NCBI RefSeq assembly: GCF_001718415.1
Contig: NZ_CP013378.1
Span: 1,674,001-1,738,000, forward strand
Direction: 5' to 3'
Origin: Burkholderia pseudomultivorans
GTDB lineage: Bacteria > Pseudomonadota > Gammaproteobacteria > Burkholderiales > Burkholderiaceae
DNA length: 64,000 nucleotides
Below are positions 8,575 to 17,751 of the stretch, in pieces. The notes below the pieces were generated by a model. It was given only the letters and a program-made list of their open reading frames with translations. It did no database searches and was not told where the DNA came from. The position numbers were made by a program, and so were the translations under genes. The stretch's first letter is position 1; the number at the start of each line of letters is the position of its first letter.

Positions 8575-9336
8575 TCAGACGGTTGGCCGGCCGGCGTTGT
8601 GCGCGACGATCGCGCAGGCTGCGACCAGCAACGAATCGACTATACCATCCGAATTTATCGTTTGTATAGCTTTGCCGTGGTTGTAGCCGTACGGCACCGT
8701 CAGCGTCGCCATCCCGGCCGCGCGGCCCGCGAGCGCATCGTTTTCCGAGTCGCCGATCGCAACGGCCGCGTCCGGCGCGACGCCGAGCGCATCGCAGGCA
8801 GTCAGCATCGGCAGCGGATCGGGCTTCTTGCGCGCGACGCTGTCGCCGCCGAGCACGATGCCGAAATGATCGATCAGCCCGTATTGCTCGAGCAGCTCGA
8901 CCGCGAAGCGGTGCGGCTTGTTGGTCACGCACGCGAGCCGGATGCCGGCCGCGCGCAGTGCATCGAGGCCGGCCGCGACGTCGGGGTAGAGGCGCGTGTG
9001 GCGGCCGTTGATCTTCGCGTATTCGGTCTGGTAGATCGCGAGCGCCTCGTCGAAGCGCGCGTGCGCGTCGTCGGCCGCGAAGCGCGGCTTCAGCACGCTG
9101 TGGATCAGGTGCTCGGAGCCCTTGCCGACATAGCCGATCACCTCGTCGCGCGAGGTGGCCGGCGCGTCGAGCTGCGCGAGCATGCCGTTCAGGCCGGCCG
9201 TGAAATCGTCGGCCGTGTCGACCATCGTGCCGTCGAGATCGATCAGCGCCGCGTCGATGCGCGGCGCGGCGAAGCGGATCGGGCCTTCGGCCGCGGCGGC
9301 GGCCGGCGCTTGCCCGGCGAGCGGCGAGTCGGACAC
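8575..9336 (-). CDS. gph: Phosphoglycolate phosphatase (HAD family)
   Basis: A 253-aa haloacid dehalogenase-like phosphatase that dephosphorylates 2-phosphoglycolate, a by-product of DNA repair and oxygenase side reactions. The nucleophile motif DLDGTMVDTADDF is near residue 33. The later HAD motifs appear as VTNKPHRF and KKPDPLPML, with the acidic GDSENDALAGRAAG. It lies 4 bp after rpe, the usual rpe-gph pair. Its last 25 codons are unusually AT-rich for this genome and contain a good promoter for the trp leader downstream. Confidence 0.93.
   Translation of the reverse strand: MSDSPLAGQAPAAAAAEGPIRFAAPRIDAALIDLDGTMVDTADDFTAGLNGMLAQLDAPATSRDEVIGYVGKGSEHLIHSVLKPRFAADDAHARFDEALAIYQTEYAKINGRHTRLYPDVAAGLDALRAAGIRLACVTNKPHRFAVELLEQYGLIDHFGIVLGGDSVARKKPDPLPMLTACDALGVAPDAAVAIGDSENDALAGRAAGMATLTVPYGYNHGKAIQTINSDGIVDSLLVAACAIVAHNAGRPTV
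8639..8668 (-). promoter_or_regulatory. Putative sigma70 promoter of the trp leader, inside the 3' end of gph
   Basis: On the minus strand, TATACA (8668-8663), an 18-bp spacer and TATAGT (8644-8639) form a sigma70-like promoter. It lies in a conspicuously AT-rich patch of gph coding sequence. Transcription would start near 8632, giving a leader RNA of about 75 bases before the trpL ATG. Confidence 0.55.
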
Positions 9337-9340
9337 GGCG

Positions 9341-10027
9341 TCAGCTCCGCTCGACGGTGGCGAGCGCCGCGCGCATGTCGTCGATCACCTTGCGGTAATC
9401 GGGCTTGCCGAAGATCGCCGAGCCTGCGACGAAGGTGTCCGCGCCGGCTGCCGCGATTTCCGCGATGTTGTCGGTCTTCACGCCGCCGTCGACCTCGAGC
9501 AGGATCTCGCGGCCGGTGCGCTCGGTGTACGCGTCGAGGCGCGCGCGCGTTTCGCGCAGCTTGTTCAGCGTTTCCGGAATGAACGACTGGCCGCCGAAGC
9601 CCGGGTTCACCGACATCAGCAGCACGTAGTCGAGCCGGTCCATCACGTGGTCGAGGTAGTTCAGCGGCGTGGCCGGGTTGAACACGAGGCCGGCCTTGCA
9701 GCCGTGATCGCGGATCAGCGTCAGCGTGCGGTCGATGTGATCGGAGCCTTCCGGGTGGAAGCTGATCAGGTTCGCGCCGGCTTTCGCGAAATCGGGGACG
9801 ATCCGGTCGACCGGGCGTACCATCAGGTGCACGTCGATCGGCACCTGCACGTGCGGGCGGATCGCCTCGCACACGAGCGGGCCGATCGTCAGGTTCGGCA
9901 CGTAATGGTTGTCCATCACGTCGAAGTGGATCCAGTCGGCGCCGGCGGCGACCACGTTGCGGACTTCTTCGCCGAGCCGTGCGAAGTCGGCCGACAGGAT
10001 GCTGGGAGCGATGCGGAATTGAGTCAT
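9341..10027 (-). CDS. rpe: Ribulose-phosphate 3-epimerase
   Basis: A 228-aa TIM-barrel enzyme that interconverts ribulose 5-phosphate and xylulose 5-phosphate in the pentose phosphate pathway. Conserved metal-site and active-site segments are present: [46 protein letters not shown] and LEVDGGV. It is the first gene of the leftward rpe-gph unit and is divergent from apaG, with about 185 bp of shared upstream DNA. Start and length are standard. Confidence 0.97.
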   Translation of the reverse strand: MTQFRIAPSILSADFARLGEEVRNVVAAGADWIHFDVMDNHYVPNLTIGPLVCEAIRPHVQVPIDVHLMVRPVDRIVPDFAKAGANLISFHPEGSDHIDRTLTLIRDHGCKAGLVFNPATPLNYLDHVMDRLDYVLLMSVNPGFGGQSFIPETLNKLRETRARLDAYTERTGREILLEVDGGVKTDNIAEIAAAGADTFVAGSAIFGKPDYRKVIDDMRAALATVERS

Positions 10028-10212
10028 GACAGGGGAGCGGGGACGCTGCGGCGCAAAACCGCCATTCTACCGTCCGCCGGCCGGCGCGCGCCGGCGGCCC
10101 GCGCGGTTGCAGCCCGATTCCGCATCAAGCAGAATGCCGAACCAAAGCGGCGCGTCCGCGGCCCCGTCGTTCGCATTGCCGGCACGGGCGATCATCCTCC
10201 AGCGGAAACACC

Positions 10213-10587
10213 ATGAGTCAGTATCAGTTCACCGTTTCGGTGAAAACCAGCTACCTGCCGGAACAATCCGACCCCGAACGCCGTCAATATGCATTCGCAT
10301 ACACGCTGACGATCCGCAACACCGGACGGGTCGCGGCGCAGCTGATCGCGCGTCACTGGATCATCACGGACAGCGAAAGCCACGTGCAGGAAGTGAAGGG
10401 GCTCGGCGTCGTCGGGCACCAGCCGCTGCTGCAGCCGGGCGAACAGTTCGAGTACACGAGCTGGGCGGTGATCGCGACGCCGGTCGGCACGATGCGCGGC
10501 GCGTATTTCTGCGTGGCGGAGGACGGCGAGCGTTTCGAGGCGCCGGTCGACGAGTTCGCGCTGCACATGCCGCGCACGCTGCATTGA
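10213..10587 (+). CDS. apaG: ApaG family protein
   Basis: A 124-aa single-domain fibronectin-III-like protein with the conserved segments YAFAYTLTIRNTG, ARHWIITD, VVGHQPLLQPG and GTMRGAYFC. ApaG was named from a link to divalent cation handling in Salmonella; related domains occur in F-box proteins. Its molecular role is not settled. It is divergent from rpe. The short CDS that follows it is on the other strand, so apaG is probably monocistronic. Confidence 0.92.
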   Translation: MSQYQFTVSVKTSYLPEQSDPERRQYAFAYTLTIRNTGRVAAQLIARHWIITDSESHVQEVKGLGVVGHQPLLQPGEQFEYTSWAVIATPVGTMRGAYFCVAEDGERFEAPVDEFALHMPRTLH

Positions 10588-10600
10588 GCGTGCAGGGCGG

Positions 10601-10744
10601 TCAGCGCGGCTGACGGTCGTTGCTGCGGGCGTGTTTCTTCCGGCCCGAGGCTGTCCACACGACGATGAAGATCAGCAGGGCGAGCGCGAGAAAGGCTTCC
10701 AGCGCAAAGATGAGCATCGGATATTGGTCGAGAAAATCTGACAT
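10601..10744 (-). CDS. Small single-pass membrane protein, unknown function
   Basis: A 47-aa protein, too short for many gene callers. It has an acidic N-terminus (MSDFLDQYP), one hydrophobic helix of about 20 residues (LIFALEAFLALALLIFIVVW), and a basic tail (GRKKHAR). Third codon positions are strongly GC-rich, as in neighbouring genes, which supports real coding. It converges on apaG and is head-to-head with mltA; its ATG at 10744 leaves only 28 bp before the mltA start chosen here. By the positive-inside rule the basic C-terminus is cytoplasmic. No family recognised. Confidence 0.6.
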   Translation of the reverse strand: MSDFLDQYPMLIFALEAFLALALLIFIVVWTASGRKKHARSNDRQPR

Positions 10745-10772
10745 GGCGGTTTCCATCAAGAACGGACATTGT

Positions 10773-11897
10773 ATGTGGTTTGGGCCCAGGGTGGCCGGCT
10801 GGGCGGCGGCGGTCGCGACGGCCGCGCTGCTCGCCGCGTGCGGCGGCGCGCCGACGCGCACTTCGTCGCTGAAGCCGCCGACCGGCGCGGCGATCGTGCC
10901 GGGGCAGGTTGCCGCGAAGCGGCTCACGCCGGTTGCGTGGCAGCAGGTGCCGGGCTGGCAGGACGATTCGCTGATCGGCGCGACCGCCGCGCTGCGGCAG
11001 AACTGCGTGCGGCTCGCGCGTCAGCCGGCGTGGCAGCGCGCGTGCGCGGCCGCCGACCGGCTCGACGAACTCGACGCCAGCAGCGCGCGCGCGTTCTTCG
11101 AAACCTATTTCACGCCGTTCCAGCTCGCCAACACCGACGGCACGCTCGACGGGCTCGTGACCGGCTATTACGAGCCGCTGCTGCACGGCTCGCGCGTGCG
11201 GCGCGGCCCCTATCAATATGCGCTGTACCGCTGGCCGGCCGGCTATCGCGCCGGCGCCGCGCTGCCCGCGCGCGCGCAACTCGAGCGCAGCGGCGTGCTG
11301 AACGGCAACGAACTCGTGTGGGTCGACGATCCGATCGAAGCGTTCTTCCTGCAGGTGCAGGGCTCGGGGCGCGTGCTGCTCGACGACGGCTCGGTGATGC
11401 GGGTCGGCTTCGGCGGCACCAACAACCAGCCGTACCGATCGATCGGCAAGTGGCTGCTCGATCGCGGCGAGCTGACGCCGGCGCAGGCGACGATGCAGGG
11501 CATCAAGGCCTGGGCGAAGGCGAATCCGGGCCGCGTCGATGCGCTGCTCGACACGAATCCGCGCTTCGTGTTCTTCCGCGAGATGCCGTCGAAGGAAGAG
11601 GCGCCGCACGGCGGCGCGGACGGCCCGATCGGCGCGCTCGGCGTGCCACTGACGCCGGAGCGCTCGATCGCGGTCGATCCGTCGTCGATCCCGCTCGGCA
11701 CGCCGGTGTTCCTGCAGACGACGCGCCCGCTGACGAACACGCCGATGAACCGGCTGGTGTTCGCGCAGGATACGGGCACCGCGATCAAGGGCGGCGTGCG
11801 GGCCGACTATTTCTGGGGGCTCGGCTACGACGCCGGCGATCAGGCCGGGCGCATGAAGCAGGTCGGCCGGATGTGGCTGCTGTTTCCGAACTCGTGA
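10773..11897 (+). CDS. mltA: Membrane-bound lytic murein transglycosylase A
   Basis: A 374-aa outer-membrane lipoprotein that cleaves peptidoglycan glycan strands to 1,6-anhydromuramyl products. The ATG at 10773 gives a lipoprotein signal with lipobox LLAAC. An ATG at 10743 would add 10 residues and overlap the divergent small gene, so I prefer the shorter form, which also has a GGA sequence upstream. The MltA double-psi barrel is marked by LDGLVTGYYEPLLHGS and VQGSGRVLLDDG. The C-terminal 3D domain carries the catalytic aspartate region (VFAQDTGTAIKGGVRADYFWG). A hairpin terminator follows at 11985. Confidence 0.95.
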   Translation: MWFGPRVAGWAAAVATAALLAACGGAPTRTSSLKPPTGAAIVPGQVAAKRLTPVAWQQVPGWQDDSLIGATAALRQNCVRLARQPAWQRACAAADRLDELDASSARAFFETYFTPFQLANTDGTLDGLVTGYYEPLLHGSRVRRGPYQYALYRWPAGYRAGAALPARAQLERSGVLNGNELVWVDDPIEAFFLQVQGSGRVLLDDGSVMRVGFGGTNNQPYRSIGKWLLDRGELTPAQATMQGIKAWAKANPGRVDALLDTNPRFVFFREMPSKEEAPHGGADGPIGALGVPLTPERSIAVDPSSIPLGTPVFLQTTRPLTNTPMNRLVFAQDTGTAIKGGVRADYFWGLGYDAGDQAGRMKQVGRMWLLFPNS

Positions 11898-11984
11898 GGT
11901 GAGCCGGGGAGGCCGGTGCGGTTCGCTGCGCCGGATGACCGGACCGTTCGACCGACAGGAACACCTCGGCATCCCGAAAAGAAG

Positions 11985-12021
11985 ACAGCTCGACAGGCGC
12001 AGGCCCGTCGAGCTGTTTTTC
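11985..12021. terminator. Terminator shared by convergent mltA and paaK
   Basis: ACAGCTCGAC (11985-11994) pairs with GTCGAGCTGT (12007-12016), followed by a T run on the plus strand. On the minus strand the stem is followed by a CTTCTTTTC tract, so it can also end the paaK transcript. Confidence 0.8.
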
Positions 12022-12071
12022 GTTGAGCGGCCGCGCGGTTTGGTGCGCCGCGCTGCCGGGCGCTGCGCGCG

Positions 12072-13370
12072 TCAGCCCTTGCGCTTGTCGATCACGCGCC
12101 GCGCCTTGCCGACCGAGCGCTCGATCCCGTTGACGGGCAGCACGTTGATGACGGCCGTCACGCCGATCAGCGACTTGATGTCGTGCGCGAGCGCCTGCCC
12201 GGCCGCCTGGATCGTCGCGGTGTCCGGCGCCGTCTCGGGGCACGGTTCGACGTTGAGCGTCAGCACGTCGAGCGGACCTTCCTTGGTCAGCACGATCTGG
12301 TAGTGCGGCGCGAGCGCGCGCTGCTTCAGCAGCTGTTCCTCGATCTGCGTCGGAAACACGTTGACGCCGCGCACGATCATCATGTCGTCCGAGCGGCCGG
12401 TGATCTTTTCCATCCGCCGCATCGTGCGTGCGGTGCCGGGCAGCAGGCGCGTCAGGTCGCGCGTCCGGTAGCGGATGATCGGCAGCGCTTCTTTCGTCAG
12501 CGACGTGAACACGAGTTCGCCGAACTCGCCGTCGGGGAGCACCTCGCCGGTGTCGGGATCGATGATCTCGGGATAGAAGTGATCCTCCCAGATCGTCGGG
12601 CCGTCCTTGGTCTCGACGCACTCGGACGCGACGCCCGGGCCCATCACCTCCGACAGCCCGTAGATGTCGACCGCGTCGATCCCCATTCGCTGCTCGATCG
12701 CGGCGCGCATGTCGTTGGTCCACGGCTCCGCGCCGAAGATGCCGATGCGCAACGAGCTCTGCGCGGGATCGAGTCCCTGGCGTTCGATTTCGTCGGCGAT
12801 CGACAGCATGTAGCTCGGCGTGACCATGATGATGTCGGGCCGGAAATCCTGGATCAGCTGCACCTGCTTCTCGGTCTGGCCTCCGCCGAACGGGATCACG
12901 GTCAAGCCCGCGCGCTCCGCGCCGTAATGCGCGCCGAGCCCGCCCGTAAACAGCCCGTAGCCGTAGCTGACGTGCACCTTGTCGCCCGGGCGCGCGCCGG
13001 CCGCGCGGATCGAGCGCGCGACGAGATTGGCCCAGGTATCGATGTCGCGCGCCGTGTAGCCGACCACCGTCGGCTTGCCGGTCGTGCCGGACGACGCATG
13101 AATGCGCGAGACGCGCTCCTGCGGCACCGCGAACATCCCGAACGGGTAGCTGTCGCGCAGGTCGCTCTTGGTCGTGAACGGGAAGCGCGACAGGTCGGCG
13201 AGCGTCGTCAGGTCGTCGGGATGGACGCCCGCGTCGTCGAACTTGCGCCGGTAGACCGGGGAATTGTCATACGCATGCCGGAGCGACCACTTGAGGCGTT
13301 CGAGCTGCAGCGCGGTCAGCTCGTCGCGTGAGGCGGTCTCGATCGGCTCGAGCGGTAGCGGGGGTGTCAT
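12072..13370 (-). CDS. paaK: Phenylacetate-CoA ligase
   Basis: A 432-aa AMP-forming ligase that activates phenylacetate to phenylacetyl-CoA, the first step of the aerobic hybrid pathway. The ATP loop SSGTTGKPTVVGY is near residue 93. The adenylate-binding segments IYGLSEVMGPG and YRTRDLTRL and the C-terminal GRSDDMMIVRGVNVFPTQIEE are all present. It is the last gene of the leftward paaN-paaJ-paaG-paaI-paaK row. Its product phenylacetyl-CoA is also the usual inducer that releases the PaaR repressor (family knowledge). Confidence 0.96.
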   Translation of the reverse strand: MTPPLPLEPIETASRDELTALQLERLKWSLRHAYDNSPVYRRKFDDAGVHPDDLTTLADLSRFPFTTKSDLRDSYPFGMFAVPQERVSRIHASSGTTGKPTVVGYTARDIDTWANLVARSIRAAGARPGDKVHVSYGYGLFTGGLGAHYGAERAGLTVIPFGGGQTEKQVQLIQDFRPDIIMVTPSYMLSIADEIERQGLDPAQSSLRIGIFGAEPWTNDMRAAIEQRMGIDAVDIYGLSEVMGPGVASECVETKDGPTIWEDHFYPEIIDPDTGEVLPDGEFGELVFTSLTKEALPIIRYRTRDLTRLLPGTARTMRRMEKITGRSDDMMIVRGVNVFPTQIEEQLLKQRALAPHYQIVLTKEGPLDVLTLNVEPCPETAPDTATIQAAGQALAHDIKSLIGVTAVINVLPVNGIERSVGKARRVIDKRKG

Positions 13371-13413
13371 GCCTGTCTCCAGTGTTTGTTATGTGCGATG
13401 CGAGCCGTTGACG

Positions 13414-13866
13414 TCAGCGGTCTTCGGGAATGACGGTGCCCTTGATCTGGGCGGACTTGCCGCGAAACATTGCGACCGTTTCGCCGGCGCGGTTCGTGAC
13501 GCGGATGTCGTAGATGCCTTGCCGGCCGTGGCGCGTCTGCTCGGTCGCCTCGGCGGTCAGCACGTCGTCGCCGTGTACGGGGCGCAGGTACTCGATCGAG
13601 CAGCCGGCCGCGACCGTGTTGACGTTGTACGAGTTGCACGCGAACGCGAAGGTCGAATCGGCGAGCGTGAAGATCAGGCCGCCGTGGCAGATCTGGTGGC
13701 CGTTCAGGAAATCGGGGCGCACGGGCATGCGCAGGCGCGCATAGCCGGCGCGCACTTCGTCGATTTCGATGCCGAGCGCGCGGCTGCAGGCATCGGCGTC
13801 GTACATCGCCTGCGCGGTCGCGCGGGCGAGCGCATCGGGATCGAGCGTGTCGGTGGCGATCGTCAT
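13414..13866 (-). CDS. paaI: Hydroxyphenylacetyl-CoA thioesterase PaaI
   Basis: A 150-aa hotdog-fold thioesterase. The conserved HQICHGGLIFTLADSTFAFACNSY segment (in two parts: the HGG turn and the catalytic aspartate helix) is near residues 58-80. PaaI is thought to hydrolyse dead-end hydroxyphenylacetyl-CoA esters and rescue CoA when the epoxide intermediate opens prematurely. It sits one base after paaG and 43 bp before paaK. Length and start are typical. Confidence 0.94.
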   Translation of the reverse strand: MTIATDTLDPDALARATAQAMYDADACSRALGIEIDEVRAGYARLRMPVRPDFLNGHQICHGGLIFTLADSTFAFACNSYNVNTVAAGCSIEYLRPVHGDDVLTAEATEQTRHGRQGIYDIRVTNRAGETVAMFRGKSAQIKGTVIPEDR

Positions 13867-13867
13867 C

Positions 13868-14659
13868 TCAACGCCCCTCGAAGCGCGGCGCGCGCTTCTC
13901 GATGAAGGCCTTCACGCCTTCCGCATAGTCGTGCGACTGGCCGAGCTTGCGTTGCAGGTCGCGCTCCCGGTCGAGCTGCTGGTCGAGCGTGTGCGTGACG
14001 CTTTCGCGCATCGACTGCTTGATCGACGCGATCGCGAGCGTCGGCTGCTGCGCAAGCTGCGCAGCGAGTTGACGGACCGTTGCGACGAGTGCGTCGTCGT
14101 CGACCGCGCGCCAGATCAGGCCCCATTGCTCGGCCTGTTCGGCGCCGAGCTTGTCGCCGGTCAGCGCGAGCCCCAGCGCGCGCGCCATGCCGACGCGCTG
14201 CGGCAGGAACCACGTGCCGCCCGAATCGGGCACGAGCCCGATCTTGACGAATGCCTGGATGAAACTGCTCGATCGCGCGGCGAGCACGAGATCGCATGCG
14301 AGGGCGAGGTTCGCGCCGGCGCCGGCGGCCGTGCCGTTGACGGCGGCGATCACCGGGATCGGCAGGCGTTGCAGGCGGCGGATCAGCGGATTGAAATGCT
14401 CGTCGATCAGCGTGCCGAGGTCGGTGGACGCACCCGGCGTGAAGTCGAGATCGGCGAGATCCTGCCCGGCGCAGAAGCCGCGCCCGGCGCCGGTCAGGAT
14501 CAGCGCGCGCGCGCCGGACGCTTCGACTTCATCGAGCGCGGACTGCAGCTCGCGATGCATCGCCCGCGTGAAGCTGTTCAGCTTGTCGGGACGGCTGAGG
14601 GTGATCGTCGCCACGCGGGCGTCCCGATCGATATCCAGCTGAATCGCCTGATAGGACAT
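13868..14659 (-). CDS. paaG: 1,2-epoxyphenylacetyl-CoA isomerase
   Basis: A 263-aa crotonase-family enzyme that isomerises the ring epoxide to the seven-membered oxepin-CoA. Crotonase landmarks are GRGFCAGQDLADL (oxyanion-hole loop, with the Asp typical of isomerases following), VNGTAAGAGANLALACD, and KIGLVPDSGGTWFLPQRVG. The paa context separates it from generic enoyl-CoA hydratases. It is one base from paaI and 49 bp after paaJ. Confidence 0.93.
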   Translation of the reverse strand: MSYQAIQLDIDRDARVATITLSRPDKLNSFTRAMHRELQSALDEVEASGARALILTGAGRGFCAGQDLADLDFTPGASTDLGTLIDEHFNPLIRRLQRLPIPVIAAVNGTAAGAGANLALACDLVLAARSSSFIQAFVKIGLVPDSGGTWFLPQRVGMARALGLALTGDKLGAEQAEQWGLIWRAVDDDALVATVRQLAAQLAQQPTLAIASIKQSMRESVTHTLDQQLDRERDLQRKLGQSHDYAEGVKAFIEKRAPRFEGR

Positions 14660-14708
14660 GCAGTGTCTCCTTGATGAATTCGTTATAGGCGGCGCGCGCG
14701 TCGATTGG

Positions 14709-15911
14709 CTATACGCGCTCGATGGCCAGTGCGATGCCCTGGCCGACGCCGATGCACATCGTACAGAGCGCGAAGCGGCCGCCGGTGCGTTCGAGCTGGT
14801 ACAGGGCCGTGGTCACGAGCCGTGCGCCCGACGCGCCGAGCGGGTGGCCGAGCGCGATCGCACCGCCGTTCGGGTTCACGCGCGGATCGTCGTCGGCGAC
14901 GCCGAGCATGCGCAGCACCGCGAGGCCCTGCGACGCGAACGCCTCGTTCAGCTCGATCACGTCGAACTGATCGATCGTCATGCCGAGCTGGCGCAGCAGC
15001 TTCTGCGTGGCCGGCGCGGGGCCGATGCCCATCACGCGCGGCTCGACGCCGGCGGTCGCCATGCCGACCACGCGCGCGCGCCGCCGCAGGCCGTACTGGT
15101 CGGCCGCTTCCGCGTTGGCGAGCAGCAGCGCGCATGCGCCGTCGTTGACGCCCGACGCGTTGCCGGCCGTCACCGAGCCGTCCGGGCGTACCACGCCCTT
15201 CAGCTTCGCCAGCGCCTCGAGCGACGTCTCGCGCGGATGTTCGTCGCGCGACACGACGACCGGGTCGCCTTTCTTCTGCGCAATCGTGACCGGGACGATC
15301 TCCGCGGCGAGCGTGCCGTCCTGCTGCGCGCGTGCGGCCTTCTGCTGGCTGCGCAGCGCGAACAGATCCTGGTCGGCGCGGCTGATCTCATAGTCGACCG
15401 CGACGTTCTCGGCGGTCTCGGGCATCGAGTCGACGCCATACTGTTGCTTCATCAGCGGATTGACGAAGCGCCAGCCGATCGTCGTATCGAAGATGTCGGC
15501 CTGGCGTGCGAACGCGCTCGCGGCCTTGCCCATCACGAACGGCGCGCGCGTCATGCTCTCGACGCCGCCCGCAATCATCAGGCGCGCTTCCCCTGCCTTG
15601 ATCGCGCGCGCGGCGGTGCCGACCGCGTCCATGCCCGAGCCGCACAGCCGGTTCAGCGTGGTGCCCGGCACGGCGGTCGGCAGGCCGGCGAGCAGCGCGG
15701 ACATGCGCGCGACGTTGCGATTGTCTTCGCCGGCCTGGTTCGCGCAGCCGTAGATCACGTCGTCGATTGCCGTCCAGTCGACGTCGCGGTTGCGCTCGAC
15801 GAGCGCCTTGAGCGGCACCGCGCCGAGGTCGTCGGCGCGAACGTCTTTCAGGGCGCCGCCGTAGCGGCCGATGGGGGTGCGAATGGCGTCGCAGATGTAG
15901 GCGTCAGTCAT
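14709..15911 (-). CDS. paaJ: 3-oxoadipyl-CoA thiolase
   Basis: A 400-aa thiolase that splits 3-oxoadipyl-CoA into succinyl-CoA and acetyl-CoA, the last step of the pathway. The acyl-enzyme cysteine is in [11 protein letters not shown] (near residue 90). The C-terminal active-site motifs [19 protein letters not shown] and [10 protein letters not shown] are intact. It is nearly identical in family to PcaF of the beta-ketoadipate pathway, and the name is set by the paa neighbours. It is followed 49 bp later by paaG. Confidence 0.95.
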   Translation of the reverse strand: MTDAYICDAIRTPIGRYGGALKDVRADDLGAVPLKALVERNRDVDWTAIDDVIYGCANQAGEDNRNVARMSALLAGLPTAVPGTTLNRLCGSGMDAVGTAARAIKAGEARLMIAGGVESMTRAPFVMGKAASAFARQADIFDTTIGWRFVNPLMKQQYGVDSMPETAENVAVDYEISRADQDLFALRSQQKAARAQQDGTLAAEIVPVTIAQKKGDPVVVSRDEHPRETSLEALAKLKGVVRPDGSVTAGNASGVNDGACALLLANAEAADQYGLRRRARVVGMATAGVEPRVMGIGPAPATQKLLRQLGMTIDQFDVIELNEAFASQGLAVLRMLGVADDDPRVNPNGGAIALGHPLGASGARLVTTALYQLERTGGRFALCTMCIGVGQGIALAIERV

Positions 15912-15998
15912 GGGCGTATCGGTAAGCAGCGAACCCGCCGGGTGGCGGATTCGTTCATGGTAGAGAACCTGGCGGCGTTTGCACGTCGGCCGTTCGGG

Positions 15999-17705
15999 TT
16001 ATGCCGTTTGGCCGGCTTCCGCCGGTGCGGCCTTCGGCGCAACATGGACGCGGCTTTGCACCACGCGGAACCGGTTGGCGACGAAGGCGGCGTCGGCCAG
16101 CGCCGCGTTGGCTGCCGGGTTGGCGCCGGTGCCGTGGAAGTCGGAGAACGCGGCCGACTGGTTGACGAACACGCCGCCCGTCAGGTTGATCGACAGCGCG
16201 ACGCCGCCGCGCACCGCGGCCTCGTGCGCGGCGTCGATCACGGCATCGTCGGTGCTGTAGACGGACAGCGTCAGCGCGCCGTGTTCCGCCGCGATTTCAC
16301 CGGCGAGATCGAGCGACTGGGCGGTCGAATCGGTCGCGATCACGAACGAGATCGGGCCGAACCACTCCTGCGTGTATTTCTCGCGGTCGGCCACGTCGAG
16401 CTGCAGCACGAGCGGCGTACGCACGCGGGCATCGGGGAAGGCGGGGTGCTGCAGCGTCGCGCTGTCGGCGAGCACGCGGCCGAGCTGGCGGGCGGCGTCG
16501 ATGCGCGCCGTCACGCCGTCGTTCTGGATCGCGCCGATCAGTTCGACCGAGCGGGCGGGGTCGCCGGTGAGCTTCTGCACGGCGCCTGCGATTGCCTGGG
16601 CGACTTCGTCGAAGCTCGCATGGCCGTCCGCCGTCCGGATGCCGTCGCGCGGCACGTAGATGTTCTGCGGCGCCGTGCACATCTGGCCGGAATACAGCGC
16701 CAGCGAGAACGCGATGTTCTTGACCGCCGCCTTCAGGTCGTCGGTCGAGTCGATGACGATCTGGTTGACGCCCGCCTTTTCGGTATAGACCTGTGCCTGA
16801 TGCGCATGGCGTTCGAGCCACGTGCCGTTCTGCGTGCTGCCGGTGAAGTCGATCAGCTTGATCTCGGGGCGCAGCGCGAGGTCCTGCACGAGCGCGCCGT
16901 CGTTCGGCTCGGTCGCGAGCAGCGTGACGACGTTCGGGTCGAAGCCGGCTTCGCGCAGTACGTCGCGGGCGATCCGGACGGTGATCGCGAGCGGCAGGAT
17001 CGCGCCCGGATGAGGTTTGACGATAACGGTATTGCCGGTCGCCAGATCGGCGAACAGGCCCGGATAGCCGTTCCAGGTCGGGAAGGTGCAGCAGCCGAGC
17101 ACGAGCCCGGTGCCGCGCGGGGCGATCGTGTAGCGCTTGTGCATCGCGAGCGGCGGGTTCTTGCCCTGCGGTTTTTCCCAGTGCGCATCGGCGGGGATGC
17201 GGCGCAGTTCGTCCCAGGCATAGGCGACTGCTTCGAGCGCGCGGTCCTGCGCGTGGGGGCCGCCGGCCTGGAACGCCATCATGAAGGCCTGGCCCGTGGT
17301 GTGCATCACGCTGTACGCGATCTCGAAGCTCGCGCGATTCAGGCGCGCAAGGATTTCGAGGCTGACGCCGATCCATGCACTCGGCCCGGCTTCGCGCCAC
17401 GAGCGCTGCGCGGCGGCGGCCGCCGCGATCAGTGCGTCGGGCGTCGATTTCGGATAGCGAATGCCCAGTGCGATGCCATACGGTGACTGCTCCGCGCCGA
17501 CCGTCTCGCCGGTCGCCGGCTGATCCATCCGGAAAGTCTGGCCGAGATGCGATTTGAACGCCGCTTCGCCGTCTGCACTGGCGCTTTCCCCGTACACTTT
17601 GGGGCTCGGCATTTCCGCGAACGGGCTCCAGTACCCGCGACTCTCGATGGCGGCGAGTGCGTGTTTCAGCGTGTCTTCGTGCTTCGTGAACAGTGCATGG
17701 GTCAT
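15999..17705 (-). CDS. paaN: Phenylacetate degradation aldehyde dehydrogenase PaaN (PaaZ dehydrogenase domain only)
   Basis: A 568-aa aldehyde dehydrogenase superfamily protein of the PaaN type. The catalytic cysteine is in LYSGQMCTAPQNIY, with the ALDH landmarks GCCTFPTWNGYPGLF and KPHPGAILP. It is expected to oxidise the semialdehyde formed on oxepin-CoA ring opening. E. coli PaaZ (about 680 aa) carries a C-terminal MaoC-like hydratase that opens the ring. That domain is absent here, so ring opening must come from a separate protein not in this window. It is the first gene of the leftward row and diverges from paaF across a 129-bp promoter region with a palindrome. Confidence 0.9.
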   Translation of the reverse strand: MTHALFTKHEDTLKHALAAIESRGYWSPFAEMPSPKVYGESASADGEAAFKSHLGQTFRMDQPATGETVGAEQSPYGIALGIRYPKSTPDALIAAAAAAQRSWREAGPSAWIGVSLEILARLNRASFEIAYSVMHTTGQAFMMAFQAGGPHAQDRALEAVAYAWDELRRIPADAHWEKPQGKNPPLAMHKRYTIAPRGTGLVLGCCTFPTWNGYPGLFADLATGNTVIVKPHPGAILPLAITVRIARDVLREAGFDPNVVTLLATEPNDGALVQDLALRPEIKLIDFTGSTQNGTWLERHAHQAQVYTEKAGVNQIVIDSTDDLKAAVKNIAFSLALYSGQMCTAPQNIYVPRDGIRTADGHASFDEVAQAIAGAVQKLTGDPARSVELIGAIQNDGVTARIDAARQLGRVLADSATLQHPAFPDARVRTPLVLQLDVADREKYTQEWFGPISFVIATDSTAQSLDLAGEIAAEHGALTLSVYSTDDAVIDAAHEAAVRGGVALSINLTGGVFVNQSAAFSDFHGTGANPAANAALADAAFVANRFRVVQSRVHVAPKAAPAEAGQTA

Positions 17706-17751
17706 GACGGCGGCCTGATGGACGTGGAGAGGGGTTGGATCGATTAATTAA

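Noticed and set aside
10743..10772. Upstream ATG for mltA adding ten residues
   Set aside because: It would overlap the divergent small gene and push the signal-peptide charge away from the hydrophobic core; the ATG at 10773 gives a normal lipoprotein signal with a nearby GGA.
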